Assembly: GCA_023412975.1 (NCBI GenBank)
Contig: JAEZRB010000348.1
Span: 1-6,895, forward strand
Source of the DNA: Bacteroidota bacterium
GTDB taxonomy: Bacteria > Bacteroidota > Bacteroidia > Chitinophagales > Chitinophagaceae
Direction of reading: 5' to 3'
Length of the DNA stretch: 6,895 nucleotides
The notes under the pieces are model-generated. The model searched no databases, was not told the DNA's origin, and saw only the letters and a list, made by a program, of their open reading frames with translations. Position numbers and translations under genes: made by a program. Each line of letters starts with the position of its first letter. The stretch's first letter is position 1. Below are positions 1 through 5,306 of this stretch, piece after piece.

Positions 1-2
1 TG

Positions 3-635
3 GTAAACCTGCTTTCCTGCGCCCAAACAGAAAAAAAGACTAAAATGACAAACTCCTCAAATGCGCCCAATGCTGTCCAGGCAGTAAATCCTATACCCGG
101 TACCGATACGGCAACCTTTGCCAATGGTTGTTTCTGGTGTACCGAGGCCATATTCGAACAACTGGACGGTGTGATCAGTGCTACCTCAGGCTATACCGGC
201 GGAAAGGTAAAAAATCCAACATATAAAGAAGTATGTACAGGAGAAACAGGGCATGCTGAGTGCCTGCAGATCGTTTATGATCCAAAGAAGATCAGTTTTG
301 ACGAACTGCTCGAAGTATTTTGGGAAACCCACGATCCTACTACCCTCAATCGCCAGGGTAATGATATCGGTACGCAATACAGGAGCGGGATATTTTATCA
401 CAATGAAGAGCAGAAACAAAAAGCGGAAGAATATAAATCAGCTTTAGACAAGAGTGGTGCTTTTGATAAACCTATAGTTACGGAGATCACGGCTTTCAAA
501 GAGTTTTACCCGGCTGAGGATTATCACCAGCAATATTTTGAAAATAACGAAAACAATAACCCCTATTGCCGCGTCGTCATCAGGCCTAAAGTTGACAAGT
601 TCAGGAAAGTCTTCAAAGACAAACTAAAAAAATAA
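3..635 (+). CDS. msrA: Peptide methionine sulfoxide reductase MsrA, probable lipoprotein, 5' end outside window
   Basis: MsrA reduces the S-epimer of methionine sulfoxide, free or in proteins, using a catalytic cysteine. Numbering from the ATG at 45, the sequence shows the active-site motif GCFWC (nucleophile Cys29), YTGG at 50-53, GHAE at 69-72, QGNDIGTQYRS at 104-114 and YPAEDYHQQY at 155-164. The tail has PYC with Cys175, a candidate resolving cysteine, followed by the VVIRPKVDKFRK region usual for the family. The 196 residues from ATG 45 contain the whole MsrA domain. However, the frame stays open upstream to the window edge and reads VNLLSCAQTEKKTK before Met45. LLSC is a credible lipobox followed by a polar linker, so I infer a signal-peptidase-II lipoprotein whose start codon lies before position 1. 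The region just upstream of ATG 45 has no obvious ribosome site. If so, the enzyme works in the periplasm or on the outer membrane. Family call very sure; lipoprotein reading likely. Confidence 0.95.
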   Translation, partial: VNLLSCAQTEKKTKMTNSSNAPNAVQAVNPIPGTDTATFANGCFWCTEAIFEQLDGVISATSGYTGGKVKNPTYKEVCTGETGHAECLQIVYDPKKISFDELLEVFWETHDPTTLNRQGNDIGTQYRSGIFYHNEEQKQKAEEYKSALDKSGAFDKPIVTEITAFKEFYPAEDYHQQYFENNENNNPYCRVVIRPKVDKFRKVFKDKLKK

Positions 636-653
636 CCCCGGCGGGCGCCGGGG
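624..653 (-). terminator. Rho-independent terminator-like hairpin acting on minus strand
   Basis: Positions 636-653 form a perfect GC-rich inverted repeat (CCCCGGCG, two-base spacer, CGCCGGGG) directly abutting the msrA stop codon. On the plus strand no T-run follows. On the minus strand the hairpin is followed by TTATTTTTTTAG, which is the complement of the last msrA codons (624-635). The polarity therefore fits termination of minus-strand transcription coming from the small gene at 733-924, with the U-tract encoded inside the end of msrA. The hairpin may also mark the 3' end of the msrA message, but less clearly. Confidence 0.72.
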
Positions 654-732
654 AATTCTGAGATTGATGGGAACTGAATGGTAACTGCATCTCTTCTATT
701 ACGCTTTAAAAACTGCCATAGTTTGGATATCT

Positions 733-924
733 CTATCGCACCATCCTCATTTTAGGTGTGCTAACCCATTCGCCGGCCAGGCTTGTGGCTGTGCTCGTTA
801 CTTCATTTGTCAGGCCTGACTCCAGTGAAACAGGCTCCTGTCCAAAAACAAGAAAGGAATAAAGACAGATCAGGATAAACAAAACGATCCTAAGAATAAC
901 GACCTGGGTAGAGTTTGTTTTCAT
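733..924 (-). CDS. Small exported hypothetical protein (63 aa)
   Basis: I do not recognise this protein. It has a short N-terminus with one lysine (MKTNSTQ), a hydrophobic stretch at residues 8-27 (VVILRIVLFILICLYSFLVF), then VFG before Gln29, which fits a signal-peptidase-I site. The mature part would be about 35 residues, rich in Ser/Thr and Glu and ending in a basic tail (KMRMVR). If uncleaved it would be a single-pass membrane peptide. There is no lipobox. I chose the ATG at 924; a GTG two codons upstream (930) is possible. Support for a real gene comes from the signal-like N-terminus, the absence of any competing gene, and the minus-strand terminator about 80 bp past its stop. It is alone, about 640 bp downstream of the SBP stop. 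A chance frame remains possible. Confidence 0.45.
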   Translation of the reverse strand: MKTNSTQVVILRIVLFILICLYSFLVFGQEPVSLESGLTNEVTSTATSLAGEWVSTPKMRMVR

Positions 925-948
925 ACGCACGAATTAAGGTTTAATGCC

Positions 949-976
949 GGCCTGTTGTTGAAACCAGGCCCTGGTT
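949..976. repeat. Overlapping inverted repeats upstream of small gene
   Basis: GGCCTG (949-954) pairs with CAGGCC (965-970) around a 10-base loop. The right half also belongs to a 15-bp odd palindrome, AACCAGG-C-CCTGGTT (962-976). The two structures exclude each other because they share 965-970. They lie 25-52 bp upstream of the start of the small minus gene, so they could be a leader structure or an operator. The function is unknown and chance is not excluded. Confidence 0.35.
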
Positions 977-1155
977 CCTTCCGTATTTTCCGCAATCATT
1001 GTTTTATGGAAAAATCACGGGGTAAAAGAACCATTTGCTGATGTGAAAGTAAACACGGTTTTTTTAATATGCAAGCCCAGCGCGGGTTCCAGCCTGGATT
1101 CGAGGAAGTAATCAGGTACAATTCAGGGCTTTAGGAACTAAAATATTTTTTCGGA

Positions 1156-1189
1156 AAATACGGTAAACGGGCATTTTTACCGAGTATTT
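1156..1189. repeat. Bulged 12-bp hairpin in intergenic region
   Basis: AAATAC-GGTAAA (1156-1167) pairs with TTTACC (1176-1181) and GTATTT (1184-1189), leaving a two-base GA bulge and an 8-base loop. It lies 38 bp from the first palindromic repeat. There is no clean T-run on either side, so I do not call it a terminator. It may be an RNA or DNA structure at the 3' side of the SBP transcript, or chance. Confidence 0.4.
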
Positions 1190-1226
1190 ATACGCATATT
1201 CTACGGCAATTCATTTTAATTAGAAC

Positions 1227-1343
1227 AAATCATAACCAATCATAATAATCATAAGATCCGCGTGCGCCCTTATCTGCACATAAAACCTCCGGTGCATGAA
1301 CAGGGGGACGCGGAGTATCATGATGGTCATGATTTATTATGAT
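1227..1343. repeat. Palindromic intergenic repeat, copy 1 (REP/MITE-like)
   Basis: First of two near-identical ~117-bp elements. The end ATCATAATAATCAT (1239-1252) pairs with ATGA-T-TTATTATGAT (1329-1343), 14 pairs with one bulged T. An inner GC stem TCCGCGT (1257-1263) pairs with ACGCGGA (1308-1314). The right arm also holds its own perfect hairpin, ATCATGA-TGG-TCATGAT (1317-1333), which competes with the outer stem. The central part has a small stem TTAT/ATAA around CTGCAC (1270-1283). The element has no coding capacity. The arms are conserved between the copies while much of the centre (1284-1307) is not, as expected of a structured repeat. No transposase is nearby. Confidence 0.85.
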
Positions 1344-1357
1344 ACATCTGCTATGCA

Positions 1358-1474
1358 AAATCTTAACCAATCATAATAATCATAAAGATCCGCGTGCGCC
1401 TTTACCTGCACATAAAGCCTTAGATGCTAAATAGGGGAACGCGGATTATCATGATGGTCATGATTTATTATGAT
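1358..1474. repeat. Palindromic intergenic repeat, copy 2 (REP/MITE-like)
   Basis: Direct-orientation second copy, exactly 131 bp after copy 1, with a 14-bp unrelated spacer between (1344-1357). Its ends ATCATAATAA (1370-1379) and TTATTATGAT (1465-1474) are inverted repeats. The inner stem ATCCGCGT (1388-1395) pairs with ACGCGGAT (1439-1446), and the right-arm hairpin ATCATGA-TGG-TCATGAT lies at 1448-1464. A small stem CTTTA/TAAAG (1400-1417) encloses CCTGCACA. It differs from copy 1 by a one-base insertion near 1384-1386, a one-base loss further on and substitutions in the middle. It lies 96 bp from the SBP stop codon. Confidence 0.85.
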
Positions 1475-1490
1475 CAGAACCTCCAACATT

Positions 1491-1568
1491 AAACAACCTT
1501 CAACTATTTTCAACAACCTCCAACTATTTTCAACAACATTCAACTATTTTCAACAACATTCAACTCAA
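1491..1568. repeat. 20-bp tandem repeat (four units) with 10-bp sub-period, at the SBP 3' end
   Basis: Four consecutive 20-bp units start at 1491, 1511, 1531 and 1551, with consensus CAACAACNTYCAACTATTTT; the last unit decays after CAACT. Each unit is two related 10-bp halves, so TTCAAC (once TCCAAC) recurs every 10 bp at 1499, 1509, 1519, 1529, 1539, 1549 and 1559. Read on the minus strand this is GTTGAA every helical turn, directly behind the SBP stop codon (1571-1573), so it lies in that gene's 3' untranslated region. A 20-bp unit does not preserve frame, which argues against coding. The units are contiguous with no unique spacers, so it is not a CRISPR. Confidence 0.88.
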
Positions 1569-1570
1569 TG

Positions 1571-3238
1571 TTACTGCACACCAAACCTTGCACGGCGAAG
1601 CTCTAACAGGTTTAATGCATTTGGACTAAAGCCCTGCACGGCAGGATTTACAAGGTGAATAGCCTGATCATACCATAGCGGGACTACCGGCGCATCCTCC
1701 ACCACGAGCTGATCAGCCTGCTGGTACAATTTGTATCGCGCGGAATCATTTTCCTCCACCAGTGCTTTTTCAAAAAGCGCATCAAATTTTGGGTTACTAT
1801 ACCTTGTATAATTGGGAGGTGCAGGATTGCGTGAATAAAAAACCGAAAGATAATTTTCCGCATCCGGATAATCCGCAATCCAGCTTCCCCGAAAGAACAA
1901 CGCTCTTGAATTGGAAGTCATGTCGAGCAACAAAGCCTTTTGCACCGTTTCTACCTGCACCGGGATACCAATATCACCCAATTGCTTCGCAATAAAATCA
2001 CCCATGTCTGAATACAACGCAATCGTAAGCAGTTTTATCAGAGGCAGACCTTTGCCATTGGGAAACCCGGCTTCCGCCAATAACTGCCTGCTTTTTGCGG
2101 GATCGTAATGATACCCTTTCACCGACTGTTCGTCGAAGGATGGAAGCCCTTTCGGAACAAATCCCGATTCAGCCGGTGTACCCAGGGAGTTGCGCAGGTA
2201 GAGGATCATCTTCCTGCGATCGAAACCGTAATTGATCGCCTGCCTGACTTTCTTCATAGCTACCGGTGAATTTTTTACTAATACATTGTTAGTATCAACA
2301 AGAATACCCAGGTACTCCACATTCAGGTAGGGATGCACCGACAAACGCACTTTATTTTCCCAGTCTTCCCTAAGCATTCCCTTCTTTGTCAGGATCTCGT
2401 CTTTAAATGACGCGTCGATATCATTTATGAAATCCAGTTTTCCCTGGCGAAACATCAAAAATTCTGTAGCCTTGCTATCATAAAAACTGATCTTGATTCC
2501 ATCGAGGTATGGCAGGCGGTTGCCGAGGCTGTCAAACTCGAAGTAGTGATCATTCCTCGCCAATACCAGGGCTTGTCCTTCTTCCCAGGCAACAAAACGG
2601 AACGGCCCGGTGCCTACAGGATGTCGCCGGAAATTGTTGCCGTATTTTTCTACCGCTTCTTTCGCCACGATAGAGCAGTACTGCATCGACAGTATACCGA
2701 GAATAGGATTGTATGGACTGATCAGCTTTAAACGGAAAGTGGTATCATCAATAGCTTTAAACGGATCATCGGGATCAACTTTACCATTAAAGATCCATGC
2801 ACCCGGACTGGCGGTACTTCTATCAATGATCCTGCCCAGGCTGTATACAATATCATGAGCAGTTAACCTTCGTCCATTCCCGTTCTCGAAAGCTTCATCA
2901 TCATGAAAAAAAACATCATCTCGTAAATGAAAAATATAACTAAGCCGGTCTTCAGAGATATCCCATGACTTCGCCAGTGATGGCACAATACGCAGGCTGT
3001 CATCTACTTCCACAAGGGTATTAAATAACTGGTGTGCGGGCCACATGGTAGCCTGTGCTTTTGCAAATGCCGGATCGAGTGAGGAAATGCCGGAGTGTTC
3101 GTTATAGTGAAAGATCTTTTTATCCTTTTTACTTACGGCGCCACAGCCTGAAATTAAGAGCAACCCTGCACTCACTACGAAGCCGGTGATGGTATGGATC
3201 GACTGTTGAAAATTTCTTTTGAAGTTCATTCTGTACAT
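1571..3238 (-). CDS. ABC transporter substrate-binding lipoprotein, SBP family 5 (peptide/DppA-OppA type)
   Basis: This protein is expected to capture oligopeptides or similar ligands for an ABC importer, anchored by lipid in the cell envelope. It has 555 residues, usual for the family. The N-terminus is basic, then hydrophobic (residues 15-30), with the lipobox LISGC, so Cys32 is the predicted lipidated residue, followed by a polar linker with KKDKK. Family 5 landmarks are SLDPAFA near 53-59, PSLAKSWDIS at 86-95, YIFHLRDDVFFHDDE at 101-115, LTAHDIVYSL at 125-134, HPVGTGPFRF at 206-215, RQAINYGFDRRKMI at 332-345 and WIADYPDAENYL at 453-464. I took ATG 3238, six bases from a TAnnTTTG-like box; ATG 3229 (three codons later) is equally possible. 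No permease or ATPase gene is in the window, so it is an orphan SBP here. Its start is 31 bp from a divergent secreted aminopeptidase. The ligand cannot be read from the sequence. Confidence 0.93.
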   Translation of the reverse strand: MYRMNFKRNFQQSIHTITGFVVSAGLLLISGCGAVSKKDKKIFHYNEHSGISSLDPAFAKAQATMWPAHQLFNTLVEVDDSLRIVPSLAKSWDISEDRLSYIFHLRDDVFFHDDEAFENGNGRRLTAHDIVYSLGRIIDRSTASPGAWIFNGKVDPDDPFKAIDDTTFRLKLISPYNPILGILSMQYCSIVAKEAVEKYGNNFRRHPVGTGPFRFVAWEEGQALVLARNDHYFEFDSLGNRLPYLDGIKISFYDSKATEFLMFRQGKLDFINDIDASFKDEILTKKGMLREDWENKVRLSVHPYLNVEYLGILVDTNNVLVKNSPVAMKKVRQAINYGFDRRKMILYLRNSLGTPAESGFVPKGLPSFDEQSVKGYHYDPAKSRQLLAEAGFPNGKGLPLIKLLTIALYSDMGDFIAKQLGDIGIPVQVETVQKALLLDMTSNSRALFFRGSWIADYPDAENYLSVFYSRNPAPPNYTRYSNPKFDALFEKALVEENDSARYKLYQQADQLVVEDAPVVPLWYDQAIHLVNPAVQGFSPNALNLLELRRARFGVQ

Positions 3239-3244
3239 GGGCGC

Positions 3245-3252
3245 TAAATTTA
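3245..3252. promoter_or_regulatory. Palindromic -7-like box TAAATTTA shared by divergent genes
   Basis: TAAATTTA matches seven of eight positions of the Bacteroidota -7 consensus TAnnTTTG. Because it is self-complementary, it reads the same towards both genes. Towards the SBP it ends 6 bp before ATG 3238; towards the peptidase it ends 17 bp before ATG 3270. For the plus direction a TTG at 3219-3221 lies 23 bp upstream, at the long limit reported for the -33 element; I see no equivalent TTG for the minus direction. With only 31 bp between the genes, at least part of each promoter must overlap the opposite coding region. Confidence 0.45.
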
Positions 3253-3269
3253 CAATTCAAAAAGATGCC

Positions 3270-4934
3270 ATGCCCTTTTACTTCGTAAAAACATTAGTTA
3301 TAATTTTTGTTTCATTGATAAGCCTGCATCCGGCACTTGCACAGTTCACCCGGCAGGATACCCTGCGCGGCAGCATCGGCAAAGAACGGGCATGGTGGAA
3401 TGTACTCCGTTATGATCTTTCCATAAAACCTGATTATCATAAAAAGATGATTGCCGGTTCTAATATTATAACATTTGAAACCAGGGATTATCCCGATCAG
3501 CCTGTAATGCAGATCGACCTGCAGGAACCGATGTCCATTGACAGTATTTTATACCAGGATAGACAAAAGCTCGCATTCAGAAGAGATGGCAATGCCTGGT
3601 TTGTCACCCTTCCCGGTCGAAAAAACGGACCTGCCAGGCTGAAAATAAAAATTTTCTTTTCTGGCAAACCCCGGGAAGCGACGAATCCACCCTGGGATGG
3701 TGGATGGATCTGGGAAAAAGATGCAATGGGTCGTCCCTGGATGACGGTTGCCTGCCAGGGACTAGGCGCCAGTGCGTGGTACCCCTGCAAAGACCACCAG
3801 GGTGATGAACCCGATGAAGGCGCGACACTTAGTATTACCGCACCGGATACGCTGGTGGCAGTTGGAAATGGGCGACTGATAAAAAAACAAACACAGCGAA
3901 ACCGCAACATCACCTGGACCTGGGAAGTAAAAAATCCGATCAACAACTATAATATCGTACCGTATATTGGCAAGTATGTCAACTGGGCCGAAAAATACAA
4001 AGGTGCCAAAGGCAATCTCGACTGCAGTTATTGGGTAATGGATTATAACCTCGACAAAGCCAAACGACATTTCGGTCGGGATGTTAAACCCATGCTTCAT
4101 TGCTTTGAAGACTGGTTTGGGCCCTACCCTTTTTATAGCGATGGTTTCAAACTGGTGGAGACACCTCACCTGGGCATGGAGCATCAAAGCGGGATCGCAT
4201 ATGGCAACCAGTATCTGAACGGCTACCTGGGTTCTGACCTGTCATCAACCGGCTGGGGTACCAAATTTGATTTCATCATCATCCACGAGAGCGGGCACGA
4301 ATGGTTTGGCAACAATATAACGGCAAAGGATATCGCCGACATGTGGGTGCATGAAGGCTTTACCAACTATTCGGAAGTATTGTTCGTAGAATGCCAGTTC
4401 GGTCGTCAAGCCGCTGATGAATACTGCCAGGGGCTTCGGGCTGGCATCAACAATGACTCGCCAGTAATTGGAACTTATGGCGTAAACCGCGAGGGCAGCG
4501 GAGATATGTACCCCAAAGGAGCCAACCTGGTACATACGATCCGGCAGGTGATCAATAATGATATTGTATTTAAATCTATACTTCGCGGACTCAACAGGGA
4601 TTTTTATCATCAAACTATCAGTTCCAAAGACCTTGAAAATTATATCATACGCAAATCGGGTAAAGACCTGTCGGGAATCTTTGACCAGTACCTGCGGGAT
4701 ACCCGGATACCGGAGCTTCAATACAAAATAACAGGTGGCAAATCCATTAGTTTTCGTTGGAGCAATTGCATACCAGGATTCAATATGCCGATAAAGGTTT
4801 CGCTGGGAGAAAGGCAACACTGGCTGAAGCCCACTACTGACTGGCAAAACATTCGGTTGGCCGACTGGTACGATGGCAATAGTTTTTATCCTGATAAAAA
4901 TTACTATATCACAGTAAAAAATGTCGATGAGTAA
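3270..4934 (+). CDS. Secreted M1 family zinc metallopeptidase (aminopeptidase)
   Basis: This enzyme removes N-terminal residues from peptides outside the cytoplasm. It has 554 residues from ATG 3270. That start gives a textbook signal peptide (MPFYFVK, hydrophobic 8-19, ALA at 22-24, cleavage before Gln25); earlier in-frame starts at 3219 (TTG) and 3237 (ATG) would bury it behind extra residues and run into the divergent SBP gene. The N-terminal beta domain covers about 40-225 and the thermolysin-like catalytic domain about 230-455. The zinc site is HESGH (His339, Glu340, His343) with EWFGNNIT after it, and Glu362 in VHEGF, 19 residues after His343, as third ligand. YPKG gives the probable catalytic Tyr414. 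The substrate N-terminus motif is GMEHQ (302-306) in place of GxMEN. A short beta-rich tail ends the protein; the long C-terminal helical domain of large M1 enzymes is absent. Specificity is unknown. Confidence 0.94.
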   Translation: MPFYFVKTLVIIFVSLISLHPALAQFTRQDTLRGSIGKERAWWNVLRYDLSIKPDYHKKMIAGSNIITFETRDYPDQPVMQIDLQEPMSIDSILYQDRQKLAFRRDGNAWFVTLPGRKNGPARLKIKIFFSGKPREATNPPWDGGWIWEKDAMGRPWMTVACQGLGASAWYPCKDHQGDEPDEGATLSITAPDTLVAVGNGRLIKKQTQRNRNITWTWEVKNPINNYNIVPYIGKYVNWAEKYKGAKGNLDCSYWVMDYNLDKAKRHFGRDVKPMLHCFEDWFGPYPFYSDGFKLVETPHLGMEHQSGIAYGNQYLNGYLGSDLSSTGWGTKFDFIIIHESGHEWFGNNITAKDIADMWVHEGFTNYSEVLFVECQFGRQAADEYCQGLRAGINNDSPVIGTYGVNREGSGDMYPKGANLVHTIRQVINNDIVFKSILRGLNRDFYHQTISSKDLENYIIRKSGKDLSGIFDQYLRDTRIPELQYKITGGKSISFRWSNCIPGFNMPIKVSLGERQHWLKPTTDWQNIRLADWYDGNSFYPDKNYYITVKNVDE

Positions 4935-5005
4935 TCATTGCTGCCCGGAATAAATTTTTAGAACGCAATCAAAGCTTTGACCTTCGTGACAACTATGGCT
5001 TTTAC

Positions 5006-5054
5006 GCCCACAGGGCTTTTTCTTAGTTTCTTAGCGCCTGTGAACTTTTTTTTT
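5006..5054 (+). terminator. Probable terminator downstream of the M1 peptidase gene
   Basis: Two overlapping forms are visible. A compact one is GCCC-ACA-GGGC (5006-5016) followed by T5 (5017-5021). A larger one pairs CACAGG (5009-5014) with CCTGTG (5037-5042), followed after AAC by a run of nine Ts (5046-5054). The two stems are mutually exclusive. Either lies 70-120 bp past the peptidase stop codon in the right orientation. The larger stem has a long 22-base loop, so its strength is uncertain. Confidence 0.5.
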
Positions 5055-5070
5055 CACGGTGTTCATAGAT

Positions 5071-5116
5071 GCCGGAACTCCCGTTCCGGCCAGCAAGAAC
5101 GGAACGGAGTTCCGTT
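5071..5116. repeat. Two adjacent perfect hairpins that are inverted copies of each other
   Basis: Hairpin 1 (5071-5090) is GCCGGAAC-TCCC-GTTCCGGC. Hairpin 2 (5098-5116) is AACGGAAC-GGA-GTTCCGTT. Both have perfect 8-bp stems. The core CGGAACTCC(C)GTTCCG of hairpin 1 is the reverse complement of the core of hairpin 2, so the RNA or DNA could form either two small hairpins or one long stem with the 7-base spacer (5091-5097) as loop. Hairpin 2 is followed by a short T-run (to 5118), so it may add to termination. Confidence 0.8.
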
Positions 5117-5242
5117 TTACCAGCTCCAGATCGCTCGCTTAACCCTTAGCGCTAAGACAACTTAATCCATACATTTCCTGAGCTATTTTTTGAGGCCAGC
5201 GTTTCCCCGGACACCAATGATTAGTAATTGCAAATGTTGGCA

Positions 5243-5262
5243 TTGAAAATTTCAATTTTCAA
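5243..5262. repeat. 20-bp AT-rich inverted repeat upstream of flippase
   Basis: TTGAAAATT (5243-5251) and AATTTTCAA (5254-5262) are perfect inverted 9-mers with a two-base spacer. The site ends 44 bp before the flippase start and 32 bp before its promoter-like box, a position compatible with an operator. AT-rich palindromes also arise by chance, and no regulator is encoded nearby. Confidence 0.5.
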
Positions 5263-5294
5263 CCCCAATCAATATACTCATCGCGCCCAGCACT

Positions 5295-5302
5295 TATCTT
5301 TA
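5295..5302 (+). promoter_or_regulatory. -7-like box TATCTTTA next to flippase start
   Basis: TATCTTTA matches TAnnTTTG at all positions but the last and ends only 4 bp before ATG 5307. Since Bacteroidota transcription starts a few bases after this box, the transcript would begin at or just before the ATG, giving a leaderless or near-leaderless message. No TTG is found at the usual 17-23 bp upstream spacing, so the call rests on the box and its position. Confidence 0.5.
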
Positions 5303-5306
5303 CGAC

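Larger units (their letters stand above)
925..1226. other. Gene-free stretch upstream of the palindromic repeats
   Basis: No credible gene is visible in any frame. The part nearest the small minus gene would hold its leader and promoter, but I see no clear TAnnTTTG box; TTAATTCG at 937-930 (minus) is only a weak resemblance. The stretch contains an inverted repeat at 949-976 and a bulged hairpin at 1156-1189, listed separately. The rest is unremarkable AT-rich sequence. Confidence 0.5.
4935..5306. other. Repeat-rich intergenic stretch between peptidase and flippase genes
   Basis: There is no credible gene here; a 62-codon plus frame at 4977-5165 runs through hairpins and a T-run and has no protein-like pattern. 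The stretch contains TTCGTG (4983-4988), a terminator-like hairpin with a T9 run, two mutually complementary hairpins (5071-5116), a 12-bp palindrome CTTAGCGCTAAG (5145-5156) that shares TTAGCGC with 5031-5037, a 20-bp AT-rich inverted repeat (5243-5262) and a promoter-like box (5295-5302). The TTCGTG, TTAGCGC and GTGAAC-T-run-TTCAC pieces look like remnants of dispersed repeats. Confidence 0.6.

Noticed and set aside
1044..1075. Terminator ending in TTTTTTT at 1068-1075
   Set aside because: No convincing stem precedes the T-run; only 4-bp pairings could be made.
1491..1568. Possible CRISPR array
   Set aside because: The 20-bp units are contiguous and share one consensus, with no unique spacers and no cas genes.
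1470..1658. Plus-strand 62-codon frame
   Set aside because: It is produced by the tandem repeat (Phe/Asn/Gln-rich low complexity) and then runs antisense into the SBP coding end.
3219..3269. N-terminal extension of the M1 peptidase from TTG 3219 or ATG 3237
   Set aside because: It would place 11-17 residues before a complete signal peptide and overlap or abut the divergent SBP start; ATG 3270 fits far better.
3497..4847. Long minus-strand frames of 74-200 codons inside the M1 gene
   Set aside because: They are antisense to a gene with full family motifs and show no recognisable domains; they are shadow frames.
4977..5165. Plus-strand 62-codon frame between peptidase and flippase
   Set aside because: It spans a T-run and two hairpins, has no promoter or family signal, and its composition follows the repeats.
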